A DNA stretch of 64,000 nucleotides from Ctenosaura bakeri (Eukaryota; Chordata; Lepidosauria; Squamata; Iguanidae), in assembly GCA_948474755.1 (NCBI GenBank), contig CAOLHI010000056.1, forward strand, positions 992,001 through 1,056,000, in the 5' to 3' direction. The notes below the pieces were generated by a model that was given only the letters and a program-made list of their open reading frames with translations, had not been told where the DNA came from and did not search any database. Shown here piece after piece: positions 42,336 to 53,104 of the stretch. Both the position numbers and the translations under genes were made by a program. Numbering within the stretch: the first letter of the stretch is position 1; each line of letters opens with the position of its first letter.

Positions 42336-43046
42336 ATCATAGAATGATAGAGTTTGAAAAGACCAAAAGGTCCATCCAATTTAACCCTTACCCTGCAGGA
42401 ATACACAACCAAGCATTCCCGACAGATGGCCATCCAGCCTCTCTTTAAAAACCTCTAAAGGAGGAGACTCCACCACACTCTGAGGCAGCCTATTCCACTG
42501 TCAGACTGCTCTTACCATCAAGAAGTTCTTCCTAATGTTCAGATGGAATCTCTTTCCTGAATTTCGGAGTCATTGCTCCACATCCTAGTCTCTGGAGTAG
42601 CTGAAAACAGGCTTGCCCCATCCTCCATATGGGATCCCTTTAAATATCCAAGTGTACCTACCACGTCACCTCTTAACCCTCTCTTCTTCAGGCTAAGCAT
42701 ACACAGCTCCCTGAGTCACTCTCATGGGGCTTCATGGTTTTCAGGCCTTCTACCATTTTGGTCACCCTCCTCTGGACACATTCCATTCCAATATCCTTCC
42801 TGAACTGTGGTGACCAGAATTCAACACAGTATTGCAGGTGGGGTCTGACCAAAGCAAAATGGAGTGGTGCTATCACTTTCCTCGACCTAGACACGATACA
42901 CCTGTGGATGCAGGCCAGAATCACATTGGCTTTCTTAGCTGCAGCATTACACTGCTGACTCATGTTCAGCTTGTGGTCTGCTAAGACTCCACTCCTAGAT
43001 CCTTTTCACACGTACTGTGGTCAAGCCAGGTGTCACTCATCTTATA
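42336..43046 (-). mobile_element. CR1 LINE 3' end, old long copy
   Basis: Minus-strand CR1 from ATCATAGAATGATAGAG to the region encoding LVDHKLNMSQQC and beyond. Minus-strand pieces read SQQCNAAAKKANVILACIH and LVRPHLQYCVEFWSPQFRKD. Frame broken. Confidence 0.88.
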
Positions 43047-43140
43047 GATGTCACCATCTTCTACTATTTTGGTTGCCCTCTTCTGGACACCTTCCACCTT
43101 GTCAATCTCCTTTTTGAATTGTGGAGCCCAGAACTATCTT
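43047..43140 (-). mobile_element. Additional CR1 ORF2 fragment
   Basis: CTACTATTTTGGTTGCCCTC and CTCCTTTTTGAATTGTGGAG repeat the ORF2 segment already present at 42755-42810, so a second copy adjoins the first. Confidence 0.65.
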
Positions 43141-43259
43141 CACCAGCTGAGTCTAGGAGGTTGGTAGAATGGAGAGAAAGCTTTTCCTCAAAGATCATAA
43201 GACTGAGGCTGTGCCATATAGGGTGATACAGGCTTTCAGATAACCTAGACCTTATAGTG

Positions 43260-43992
43260 CTGTGTGGTGCTGTTTTAAATGTTTGCAAATAGACTTTTAA
43301 TGAATTTTAATGTTTTTAATGTTAAATGCTTTAACATTATAGACTGTTTCATTTCTTTTTTAAATAACTCCTAGATTTATGGTTTTAGGAACAATTTTGC
43401 ATAGTCTTTTCTTTTATACTCATTCCGCACAAGGAAATTAAGACGGGCCAATGCGTCTTGTAACGGAGGTCGTTTGCACCTTGGAGCGGACTAGGTTCAG
43501 ATTATTTACCTTCGTTCCGCACCTAAGTCCAATTAAATGCACCCCCAAGTGGTCGTCGAGTACGCTATTTGAAAAATGGAAGAAACCGGTTTTTCATTTT
43601 TCCAGATCGCGCCAATTCATACTTTCGCAGTGGTGCAGATGTGCACATTCGCACCAATGCGAACTGGTGATCAGCGGAGGGCGGGCTGTGGCGTGGTCAG
43701 CTTCAGCGGTTGGTCCGGCCCAACAAACCAACAGGAAACCGTCATTTTCTCATCCTCATGGTGTGGCTCTATAAACTCACACTGCTCCAAATCGGCGTGG
43801 AACATATAGAGTAGCCCTGCGGAAGGAGGTAAGGGAAAGTCCGCCTTGTTTCGAGCCCAGAAGAACCGGTAAGAAACGGCACAAAGCAATTCACTAGCCT
43901 TGTGTGGAAAGGGCCGTAATCTGTGTTGTTTTAAAATACATCATTAGTGACCTTGAGTCCCATTAATGGGAGACAGATAGGATATAAAGGAA

Positions 43993-44033
<41 letters not shown>
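43260..44033 (+). mobile_element. LINE 3' tail split by a DNA transposon, ending in (ATAG)n
   Basis: 43260-43415 is AT-rich LINE-tail-like sequence; after the transposon, 43918-43990 reads GACCTTGAGTCCCATTAATGGG ... GATATAAAGG and ends in an (ATAG)n microsatellite at 43992-44033. Confidence 0.45.
43416..43914. mobile_element. Non-autonomous DNA transposon, about 499 bp
   Basis: Left end CATTCCGCACAAGG, right end CCTTGTGTGGAAAGGGCC. The interior GGAGGTCGTTTGCACCTTGG is inverted with respect to related phrases in 41593-42007. The left terminus is mutated, so the duplication is unclear. Confidence 0.65.
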
Positions 44034-44034
<1 letters not shown>

Positions 44035-44039
44035 TGATT

Positions 44040-44200
44040 CATGGATCAAATCCAGCACTCTGGATTGTGCCTGGAAGTGGATCAACAGCCAGTGCAGGTA
44101 TTTCAGCAAGAAAGTTTTATGCTCCTTGAAAACCAGCCCCAGTCTTCAGTCTAACTGTAGTATTCTGTACATGCTGAAGTTTCCAGGCAGTTTCCAAAGG
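44040..44200 (-). mobile_element. L2-like LINE ORF2 fragment
   Basis: CTCTGGATTGTGCCTGGAAG then TCAACAGCCAGTGCAGGTA parallels 14055-14100 (CTTGAATTGTGCCCAG, CAGCAGCCAGCAGAGCTG). Noncoding remnant. Confidence 0.5.
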
Positions 44201-44504
44201 CTGGATTCTACAGACGGAATCGTTCTATAAATAACATGGACTTCCAGAAAGTAATTTGTTTCTTTTGTTCTGTTTGAAGGTATTTGGAAAGAAATAGAAG
44301 GGGGAGTGAAGAGGGAGTTACTTGCAGTTTTCCTACTTTTGTAAGGATTCTGTACCCCGAACCCTCATCAAAGTAGAGGGGCCACTGTATTAAAATAACA
44401 AGAATGGGACATTTTGAATCAGATAATTGCATCATATTGCAATCAGGAAATGAAAATCTAAGAAGAAGTTGGGTGGAGAGATATAGCAAAAGCATTCAGA
44501 AGAC

Positions 44505-45312
44505 ACAGCGCAAAGTCTAACCCAATCATGTCAATAAGACTTCAGGGAAAACCCTCAATATAACCATAATCCAAGTTTATGCTCCAACTACAGAGGTCAA
44601 AGAAGAAGATACTGAAATATTATATGCATGAGTTGAGGAGGAAATTGATCACATGCCAAAACAGGACTTCTTATTAATCACAGGTGAGTAGAATGCAAAA
44701 GTAAAAAACAGAACTGAATCAAAGACTGTAGGAAAATCTGGCCTAAGAGAAAGAAATGAAGCAAGAGACTGACTGACTGACCAGTTTGTTCATCGCAAAC
44801 ACATTTTTCAAGCAGCCCAAGAAGATGGACATGACCTGATGGCCAATATAGAAATCAAATAGACTACATAATTGGAAGCAGAAGATGGAGAAGTTCCATT
44901 ATCTCTACAAAAACAAGACCAGGAGCAATTGTGGCACAGACCATGGACTGCTAATATCAAAAATTAGGGTAAAGCTAAAGAAGAACACTAAACCAAACAT
45001 CATGCCCAAATATAACCGGAAGAACATCTCTGCAGAATTTAAAGATAATGTAAAAATAGACTTGCACCTATTAACCCTAATTGACCAGGATCCAGAAGAA
45101 CTTTAGACTGAGGCCAGGGACGCTGTCAGGGGAGGAATTCAAAAAGACACTATCCGTTGCCAAAAAGAAAGAGAAGCCTCAATGGCCAACAGACGAAACG
45201 CTTCGGATAGCTGGAGACAGACAAAAAGCAAAAAGCAAAAGGGAACAGAGATAGAGTTAGAACCTGTGAAGCTGGAAAGTCCCCATGCGCTGCTGGGATG
45301 TATATTCCAGCC
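44505..45312 (+). pseudogene. RTE/BovB LINE endonuclease-domain remnant
   Basis: Frame-broken translation in the order of a BovB ORF2 N-terminal apurinic-type endonuclease: VYAPTTEVKEED, then LLITGE.NAKV (family has G-D/E-W/F-N-A-K at a catalytic position), NEARD, FIANTFFKQPKK and RSSIISTKTRPG across frames, and GTDHGLLISKIRVKLKK, where the family's SDH metal-binding motif is here TDH. Many stops. It continues after the LTR-like insert into the RT domain at 46053. Confidence 0.75.
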
Positions 45313-46052
45313 TGTTATGAATTTTAGCTGTTAATTCATCTTTGCTGCCACCACCCACTGAATTCTGGACACTTGGACAGTACAGTGGGACTCTGTCCAA
45401 CCATGTGCATCCCTAAGCTTAAGGATCTTCCTTTTCCCCCAGTCTACCTAGCTTGGCGTGGGAAGGAGAGAAACAGGGTTCTTACAGAAAGTATTTATTA
45501 AAGGTATGCAAATGAACAAGGCAAATTACCACACATGGGAAGCCCCCTCCTCCCAGGCACGCTTAGTTACAAAAAGAACAGATATGAAAGCACAGACACA
45601 TTCTTTAGATCAGCCAGCCTCCAAAATAACAGAAAAGTCCCTAACGCGACTAGATAACTTTAGTCTAATTACTCACAGTTGTTCCTAGGCTTAGATGTTC
45701 TAGTAGGAAGGGACCAGGAGGCGAGGCCTATGGCCTGCAGCCTGCTACTGGCAGTTCCTTTGTTGTTTCTTTGTTTTCCCTTTGTTATCTCTTCAGCCAC
45801 ATGGCCTCACAAGAAGTCTTATAACTTCTCCTTGGAAGCATCTGGAAGCATCCTGAAGATGCTCACCTCTTTCCTTTTTGATTGGTCAGTCTTACCCTAT
45901 GACCTGTGATGCTGACCCACATGACCTATGATGCTGACCCACATGACCTATGATGTAATCTAATCCCAACACCTCATTGACCCTTGGCTTACCTGAAGAG
46001 GGAAATGTCCCCCTTTAGCTAAGTCTAGATAATGGGAAGCCCCATTATCACA
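45313..46052 (-). mobile_element. LTR-like insertion in BovB
   Basis: Interrupts BovB cleanly. Starts TGTTATGAATTT and ends CCATTATCACA, weakly inverted complements. TTTATT at 45494-45499 and TTATAA at 45819-45824 fit polyadenylation and TATA signals of a minus-strand LTR. The target duplication is uncertain (CAGCC left, GAACC right). A 22-bp unit (ATGACCTRTGATGCTGACCC plus AC) is repeated 2.6 times at 45899-45956. Confidence 0.5.
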
Positions 46053-46880
46053 GAACCTTCAATGCAGCTGTTCAATGACTTGTGAGCAGGGATAAATTGA
46101 ACTATGATGATAATCAATGCAGAGAAATAGAACCTAGACCTAAAATTTTAGAAAGTGAAACAGAAGCTGCACTCAGAGCACTTGGGAGAAATAAATAATC
46201 AGGAACAGGTGAATCTACTCTAGTTCTAGCTAAAACCTGTCAACTAATATGAAGACCAAAAAAAAAAATGGCCCACAGATTGGAAACACTCAATATATAT
46301 TCCAATCCCCAAGACAGGATACACCAGAGATCGTAGTAACCACATGACCATTACATTAATTTCCCATGCAAGCAAAGTCATGCTCAAAATTCTGCAACAA
46401 AGACTTTTACCATAGATGAGGTGAGATATACCAGATATCCAAGCTGGGTTCAGAAAAGAAAGAGGCACTAGGGACCATACTGCAAACATATGTTGGATAA
46501 TGGACCACACCAAAGAATTTCTGAAGAAAATCAGCCTGTGCTTTATAGCTTATAAAAAAGCCTTTGATTGTGTAGATTATGAAAAACTATGGATTGCTCA
46601 TAAAGAAATGGATGTGACACAACATTTGATTATCCTGATGCACAACCTATACTCAGGACAAGAGGCTACTGTCAGGACAGAATACAGAGAAACAGAATGG
46701 CTTCCTATTGGCAAGGGGGTCAGGCAAGGCTGCTTTTTATCACCGTATTTGTTCAGATTGTATGCTGAACATATCATATGTAAAGCAGGATGCCTATGTA
46801 AAGCAGGAGCTATTTCAACAAAAGAGAAAGTGATCTAGAAGTTAGAGGAGACGTGAACTTGGAGAAGCTACCAGTGGGCA
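46053..46880 (+). pseudogene. RTE/BovB LINE reverse-transcriptase remnant
   Basis: Translations in BovB order: LNYDDNQCREIEPRPKILES, WPTDWKHSIYIPIPKTGY, LISHASKVMLKILQQRLLP, IQAGFRKERGTRDHTANICW, then an open segment with FIAYKKAFDCVDYEKLW (motif A), LYSGQEATVRT and GKGVRQGCFLSPYLFRLYAE (motif B). In the family, motif A reads FxDYxKAFD; the catalytic Asp is Ala here. The YADD motif C is absent because the copy breaks off near 46880. Dead on three counts. Confidence 0.85.
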
Positions 46881-46894
46881 TTGTGTATGGAGGG

Positions 46895-47597
46895 CATAGA
46901 ATCATAGAATCGGAAGAGACCCCAGGGGCCATCCAATCCAACCCCCTGCACGAATACACATCAAAGCATTCCCAATAGATGGCCATCAAGCCTCTGCTTA
47001 AAAACCTCCAAAGAAGGAGACTCCACCACACTCCACGGAGGCAGCAGATTCGACTGCTGGACAGCTCTGACCGTCAGGAAGTTCTTCCTGAGGTTCAGGT
47101 GGAATCTCCTTTCCTACAACTTGAATCCATTGCTCCTTGTCCTAGTCTCTGGAGCGGCAGAGAACAAGCCTGCTCCCTCCTCAACATGACATCTCCTCAA
47201 ATATTTAAACATGGCTATTATGTCCCCTCTTAACCTCATCTTCTGAAGACTAAACATACCCAGCTCCCTAAGATTCTCCTTATAGGGCATGGCTTCCAGA
47301 CCCCTCACCATTTTGGCTGTCCTCCTCTGGACTTGCTCCAGCTTGTCAATATCCTCCTTGAATTGAGGTGCCTAGAACTGGACACAGAATTCAAGATGAG
47401 GTCTAACCAAAGCAGAACAGAGTGATATCATTACCTTCCTTGATCTAGTCATCATACTCCTATTGATGCAACCAGGAATCGTGTTGGCTTTCTTGGCTGC
47501 CACATCACACTGCTGACTCATGTTCAGCTTGTGATCTACCAAGACTCCTAGATCCCTTTCACACGTACTGCTGTCCAGCCACGCATCCCAGGGCAAT
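46895..47597 (-). mobile_element. CR1 LINE 3' end, 0.7 kb
   Basis: Minus-strand CR1 with tail CATAGAATCATAGAATC. Minus-strand pieces in order: [83 protein letters not shown]. One stop splits the ORF near 47370. It terminates the BovB fragment to its left. Confidence 0.9.
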
Positions 47598-47732
47598 GAA
47601 CTATTATGCTTTACTATATAACCAGATGAGTGATGTAGATGATCGACTTTAGCAACTGTTGTTAACTGGTCTCTTCTGTTCCAAAAAACATCGTGAAAAG
47701 TATACTTGTGTTTTCTTTAGATACACAGAGTA

Positions 47733-47802
47733 GCAGGATACGACCAGTCTCTCATCCATAGGGTCGCCTGAAGTGGACCTGAGAGCAGTTAACAACAACA
47801 AT
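47733..47802 (+). mobile_element. BovB-type 3' tail fragment
   Basis: CATAGGGTCGCCTGAAGTGG then GAGAGCAGTTAACAACAACAA matches the very end of BovB. Confidence 0.5.
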
Positions 47803-48259
47803 ATATACACATACAAATAAATAATTCAACTCCAAAATCAAGCTAATCCATCACAATATTCTGCTTTCTGTGCAGGGCTTGTGAAAGCTGGACAATAGAG
47901 AAAACTGACAAGAAGTAAATCAACTCATTTGAAAAGTGGTGCTGGAAGAGAGTTGTCCAAGTAGGATAGGCTGCCAAAAAGATCACTAGATACATCCTCA
48001 ATGACCAAAATGATCAATAAATCAGGTCTGAACTTTCCCTAGAAGCCAAAAGGAGTGAAGTGAGGCTATCATACTTTGGACATGTCACAAGATGGCACGA
48101 CTCTTTAGAAAAGGCTGCAAAGTTGAAAGTGGTAGGAAAGGAGGAAGACCACCTTACAGATGGAGAGACTCTCTCAAGGAGGCCATGGTTGCCCTGAGTT
48201 TGAAAGATCCAAGCTGGACAGTGGAGGATAGGATGACCTGGAAGTTTCTCATTCCTAAG

Positions 48260-48725
48260 GGCCATTTCCGCACTAGAGTGTTATAGTGCTATTATTCCAC
48301 TTTCAATATCCTATGGAATCCTGGGATTTGCAATTTAGGGAGGGGCCTTTGAGGAGAGGGCTCCGTGTCATGGAGCCCTGGTGGCGCAGTGGTTAAATGC
48401 CAGTATTGCAAGCCACAAGGTTGTGAGTTCGATCCTGCCCAGCTCCAAGGTTGACTCAGCCTTCCACCCTTCCGCAGGTCGGTAAAATGAGGTCCCAGCT
48501 TGTTGGGAGCATGTTTAGAAATGTTTCGAAATACATGCTATTTGTAAGTTGTTCGCCGCCTCGATCCATATGGAGAGGCGGGATACAAATAAAAATAAAT
48601 AAATAAATAAATAAATGAGGAGGAATTGGAGTCTTTGAGGCCCCTCCCTAAACTGCAACCCCAGGATTCCATAGGATGTTGAAAGTAGAATAATAGCACT
48701 ATAACACTCTAGTGCGGAAAGGGCC
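48260..48725. mobile_element. Fold-back MITE split by a Sauria SINE, inside BovB
   Basis: Left end GGCCATTTCCGCACTAGAG, right end CTCTAGTGCGGAAAGGGCC. Flanking AAG and CAG differ by one base, compatible with a mutated 3-bp duplication. Confidence 0.88.
48372..48616 (+). mobile_element. Sauria SINE, full length
   Basis: Head GGAGCCCTGGTGGCGCAGTG includes the polymerase III box A (TGGCGCAGTGGTTAAATG); box B is GAGTTCGATCC near 48425-48436. The body carries GGTTGACTCAGCCTTCC and CGCCTCGATCCATATGGAG, and the tail is (AAAT)n at 48590-48616. A GAGGAG word follows the tail and is also at 48351, slightly upstream of the head, so the duplication is approximate. Confidence 0.92.
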
Positions 48726-48799
48726 CAGGTCTCCTTAAACCAAAGTCAACTTAATGGCAGCTAAGAACGACAACAATAACTACAACAACGATAACAAAT

Positions 48800-49550
48800 C
48801 TACTCTGATTGTTCAAGAGAAGGGGGCAAGAGGGTTGGGGAGAAGTGGGGAAAAAAATCTAATCTTATCAACACCTCACCTTTTAATCTGATTATTTCAA
48901 CAACATGTTAATTTATGGGGGGGGAAGTTTGGCACTTGGTTAAATTGCTGACTCCATTGTGAATGGCAGTCTCAACAGGTCGCTTCATTGAATTCAGGCT
49001 GCCACTCGTGGCCAAGAAATTCCAAATTTGGAGTTAATTAATATTCCTAGTCCTGGTTTCCATAGTTTCTTTTTAAACACGAGTACCAGCAAAACCTTGG
49101 CAGCAGCTTTGCCCATATTCTCAATAATAACCCCCCTCTGGCTGTCAATATGTATGAAAAGAGAAAACATTTTTTGCATACCTAGAACAGCCAGGCTTTG
49201 CCCAGCCTTTTGTCCGCCCCTCTCCAAAAAATGTCAGCAATCATTTTTCTTCCGCTCTTCCATTAATATTATTATTTTTAAATGAATCTTTAATTAATAC
49301 AGGCATTTTTTGCTTTGCTCAGCTGAACAGACTTAACTCTCTCTTGACTTGTGTTCTGCAAACGCGTGCAACATGGAGGCAGCGGTGGCATGACGGCTAG
49401 AATATAAAAGGGACCCCCTTTTAAAAACTGTTTTGAGCCTGAAAATTGTCATTTAAATCCCCCATAATGCCTCTGGTGTAGCCTTGTACTGAGGCATTCT
49501 GGGAAATATTGGAGTATTTCTTTTTTCTTTCAGCTAGGCCTATATACCCT
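48800..49550. other. Unique sequence, candidate conserved non-coding element
   Basis: About 48990-49340 is repeat-free, AT-rich and high-complexity, with TAATTAATATTCC, CATTAATATTATT and CTTTAATTAATAC homeodomain-like words. No exon features. Confidence 0.35.
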
Positions 49551-49710
49551 AAGCATGGTGTAATGGTTTGAGTCGTGAACTACAGTCCTGGAGACCAGAG
49601 TTCGATTCCCTGCCCAGCTATGGAAACTCACCAGGTGAACTTGTGTGTATCACACACTCTCCTCCCACAGATTGTGATGTGATTGGGTTGCCTTACTTGA
49701 AGGCACACAG
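49551..49710 (+). mobile_element. MIR-like SINE with internal deletion
   Basis: Head GCATGGTGTAATGGTTTGAG with a good box B (AGAGTTCGATTCCC), truncated core, then the tail CTTGAAGGCACACAGCAA. A 5S-derived SINE begins exactly at the tail. Confidence 0.75.
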
Positions 49711-49928
49711 CAACGAATGCCCTAAAGGCATCAGATCCCTTCTGATCTTGGAAGCTAAGCAGGGCCAGCTCTGGTTAGCCCTTGGATGGGAGGCCAGCAA
49801 TGAATGACAGGTGCCGTCGGCAATATTTCAGAGGAAGGATATGGCAAAACCACCTCTGGCCCAAGAAAACCCTAAGACTTATGGTGGTCGCCATAAGTCC
49901 ACAGGCAACTTGAAGGCAGACACACCTT
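49711..49928 (+). mobile_element. 5S rRNA-derived SINE (5S-Sauria type)
   Basis: The head is 5S rRNA-like: CTTCTGATCTTGGAAGCTAAG, AGCAGGGCCAG, then CTTGGATGGGAGGCC, i.e. the A-box/IE/C-box region of the 5S internal promoter. The tail has TATTTCAGAGGAAGG, AAACCACCTCTGG, CGCCATAAGTCC and GGCAACTTGAAGGCAG. It is a SINE rather than a 5S gene because it continues past the 5S 3' end into the SINE body. Confidence 0.9.
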
Positions 49929-49929
49929 G

Positions 49930-50288
49930 TGACAGGTCCTTTCTTCTCCCAAATTGATGTGGCAGTTCTCAATCTGACAAGGTGCCCTGTCTTTATGGCC
50001 CAACTCTGCCCCCCTTAAAATTACACCTTTTTGTAAAAGGATGAGGGCTTTCAAGGTTTATTTAGAACCAATTAATAATTTTGTGGTAGCGCTTTTTCTG
50101 TGTTGCTTTGTATACAGTATACAACTCAGCCGAGTCAGTGTTTATAAAAATAAGCTGTAAGATTTACTAAGATAACAGACAAAATAAAGTATTAGAGTTC
50201 ATATGCAGACCAAAAGGTAATAGGTTTCTTCAGTGTACTTTTTAGATAGTTCATCTGTATCTTTAGACTCTCATATAAAGCACAAGCA
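49930..50288. other. Anonymous sequence
   Basis: No repeat or coding feature recognised. Confidence 0.4.
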
Positions 50289-50527
50289 CAGTAGAGTCCC
50301 GGTTATCCGACCTGCAGTTATCCGACGCTCTGGATTAACCGATGTCGTGGCTGCCTGGGGGCGTGGCTGCAGGCATTTCCGTGCCCCCAGACATGCCCCA
50401 ACACGCCCCCAGGCCCGCCCTGACACGCCCCCACAATGGCATCCTCCACGGGGCTCCGTGTCATCCGACATTTCAGTTATCCGACCCTGAGCCCGCCGGT
50501 TTAGGTTGGATAACCAGGATTCTACTG
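50289..50527. mobile_element. Tigger/pogo-like non-autonomous element, 239 bp
   Basis: Terminal inverted repeats CAGTAGAGTCCCGGTTATCC and GGATAACCAGGATTCTACTG (18 of 20 paired), ending CAGT/ACTG as in pogo/Tigger Tc1-mariner elements. Right flank TA, left flank CA (probably a mutated TA). The interior is GC-rich with three GTTATCCGAC words. No transposase. Confidence 0.8.
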
Positions 50528-50569
50528 TATCACATAATAACCCTCTGGCTACTCTCCCACCTAAGGCTC

Positions 50570-51450
50570 TGTTACTATGGTTCAGACGTACCCAGTTAGA
50601 GCACTAGATATCTCTTTTGATATCAAACCTATTTGGCCTTCACTTGACTTTTCTCTGACACCCTGCTCCACGTGTTTGCGAGGTCACCGGACAAGCACGT
50701 AAACAGGCGTGGCTGTTAATGGTTGGACATTCCAATCCCCACTTAGGGAGGCAGATTAACGCCACTCCGTTGCTTCAGGGACCATTTCTTGCAGACACAC
50801 CTTGCTTAAGCGTGACTTTACACAAGGACGCACGGCCCTGAGCCGGCACCCTCTCAATGCTGATCTATTTGCATACTGGCTACACTATTGTCATCCAGCG
50901 CTAAGCTAATCATGTAAAACCTGACCTTTTCCAACGCTTTTGTCCCGCTCTAAATTTCCCTTGTTCTCATCGAGCATGGCATGGCCTGTAGGCACCATCC
51001 ACCCTATAAAAAGTCCCTGATTCCAAGTCCTCCGCGGATCGCTCCTGAGTTCCATCCAGCCTTGCTACCACTGTGTCAAGCAAGTCATCCCCTCAGCGAA
51101 CCATGCTGAGTTTCCTCCCCTGCAAACCTCCACTTCTCTCCAGGACGACAAGATAAGATGTCTTATTACCCGTTTTCCCCCAAAAACTTTCATTTCTATT
51201 TTTAGTTAGCTGAGTGCATGTGGTGTCTTATTTGTTGTTTGTCCTTTAATAAAGCTATCATTTTTATTACTTTAAGAACTTGCCTGACTGCTCTTCTGAC
51301 CTGACGCTGTATACATAGGGTTGCAAGATCCCTGCTAAGTTACCCTGCCTCTCGTTAGCTTAAGAGAGTGCTCGAGTTAATTTCCCCATCTTGTGTTGTT
51401 GTTTGGTTATTTGGGCATCCTTTCCGGGACCCCCAGAATACAGGGTAATA
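50570..51450 (+). mobile_element. Solo LTR, family A copy 6, TSD GCTC
   Basis: TGTTACTATGGTTCAGACG start; end ATACAGGGTAATA (C to T change in the last bases). GCTC at 50566-50569 and 51451-51454. CCTATAAAAAG near 51003 and AATAAA at 51248-51253. Confidence 0.9.
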
Positions 51451-51454
51451 GCTC

Positions 51455-51940
51455 AACCCCCTACCTGGGTCACAGTCTCTGATCAGATTCTACTAGAGTT
51501 CAATTGCTCTTCTGTCCTTCACCAGGCTTCCACCGAGAATTGATCCTCCCAACACGGTCACACTCTCTGACCGACTAAGGGGCTCTCCTCCCATAGCTTC
51601 TTGCTAGGAATCCCACTGAAGGACGAAAAACCAACAACAGGTACTTGGCTTTATATACCTTTCTCTCTTAGCCACAAGCCCCTCCCACACACTACTGGGC
51701 TGGGTTCCTCTCCTGAGGAGCTATTCTGGTTGCCTAGCAGCCTGCTTCCAGGCTGCTCTGGCACTTCAGATAGCCACATCTCCAGAACTTCATCACATGC
51801 CTACTCTGAGCAATCCTAGGGGTTATCCCTATGTCTAAGGATATGACACTGAAATCTCAGGGCCTGGATCTCATCCTACAACTATTTAATTAGGAAAAGG
51901 TCCCAGGCTAGCTAAAGATTTTGCCACCTTCTTTAAGGTT
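51455..51940. other. Anonymous sequence
   Basis: GGCTTTATATACC near 51647 is TATA-like; no paired LTR ends found. No gene. Confidence 0.3.
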
Positions 51941-51941
51941 G

Positions 51942-52225
51942 ATTGCTCCAGAGACCAGGACAAGGAGCAATGGATTCAAGCTGCAGGAAAGGAGATTCCA
52001 CCTGAACCTCAGGAAGAACTTCCTGACAGTCAGGGCTGGCCGGCAGTGGAATATGCTGCCTCGGAGTGTGGTGGAGACTCTTCCTTCTTTGGAGGTTTTT
52101 AAGCAGAGGCTGGATGGCCATCTGTCAGGAGTGCTTTGAGGGTGTTCCTGCATGGCAGGGGGTTGGACTGGATGGCCCCTGGGGTCTCTTTCATCTCTAC
52201 ATTTCTATGATTCTATGATTCTATA
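51942..52225 (+). mobile_element. CR1 LINE 3' end, young short copy
   Basis: Plus-strand frame [52 protein letters not shown]-stop, then the 3' UTR and ATTTCTATGATTCTATGATT. Near consensus. Confidence 0.92.
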
Positions 52226-52321
52226 TCAGATGTGACCGAAGCACAGGGAGGTGAAAAATTCTCAACCTCCATTTAGTTCAGGGATGGGCAAGTGCATAGG
52301 GGCTGGAGGCCAACTTTCCAT

Positions 52322-52380
52322 CCCTGCTCCCACAGTTCCCATCCCACCCCCCTGCTCCCACAGTTCCCATCCCACCCCCC
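52322..52380. repeat. 28-bp tandem duplication
   Basis: A unit beginning CCTGCTCCCACAGTTCCC is present twice in perfect succession within an otherwise anonymous stretch (52226-53100). Confidence 0.8.
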
Positions 52381-53104
52381 AAATGCACCAAAATAACTCA
52401 TTTTTCATACATCCCCCTGCCAACATGGTGGCCACAAATGAGTTTCCCCACATGGTGGGTGGAGGTGTTAGGTTGTGGGCCAAGAAAGACCACCACCACT
52501 GTTGCTTTCAAGATGTATGTCATTGCAAAAAGGTTTTAAAACAAGGATGCAGCCATAAAAGAGTTGAAATGAAAACGGCCATGTCCTCTTAAGTTCAGAC
52601 CTTGGGATGCAGGACTTTACTCAAAAGCTTATGAGATCAAGCTTTTAGGAGTTTTAAGGGACTAATTTTAAAGGTTCTTTGGTCCTATCCCCCAAATAAG
52701 GTCAGTACCTTAAATAGCTCCTTGAAAGTTAGGACTAAAACCCAGCCTGGAGTCACAGCCCCACTGACACAAGAGATCTGAGCTGCCACAGTCCATGTTG
52801 GTCTTGCCTCTCCATTTTGAAGACGACCGTATCACTAATGAAGACCAAGAAATAGAACCTGTAGACATCAAAGCCACCAGGCACAATTGCTAGGGTCTGG
52901 AAGCAAAGATGGGATGACTATCCAGGTGATGAGCAGGTTGAAGACCTGGGATGGGATGAAATGTAATGGTAGATAAAAAAAGTGGCACTGAAACAAATGT
53001 GGGAAAAGTTTGTCCATGACTGATACATGGGGTCCCCAGGTCTCAGGGTCTGGATCATTTTCTGGGGTCCTCAGAGATGTGGGATTTCAGAGTGACAGCA
53101 TTTT

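Larger units (their letters stand above)
47866..48795 (+). mobile_element. BovB LINE 3' end split by a MITE that itself holds a Sauria SINE
   Basis: 47866-48259 reads WCWKRVVQ (W..RLL/VV in the family), LSLEAKRSEVRLSYFGHVTR, GRKGGRPPYRWRDSLKEAM. The UTR and tail resume at 48726 (AGGTCTCCTTAAACC ... GTCAACTTAATGGC ... ACAACAATAAC). The MITE occupies 48260-48725. Confidence 0.78.

Noticed and set aside
48372..48445. tRNA gene
   Set aside because: Box A and box B are present but there is no cloverleaf or acceptor end; it is the head of a Sauria SINE.
49711..49928. 5S rRNA gene
   Set aside because: 5S-like head, but it runs on into a SINE body and tail; it is a 5S-derived SINE.
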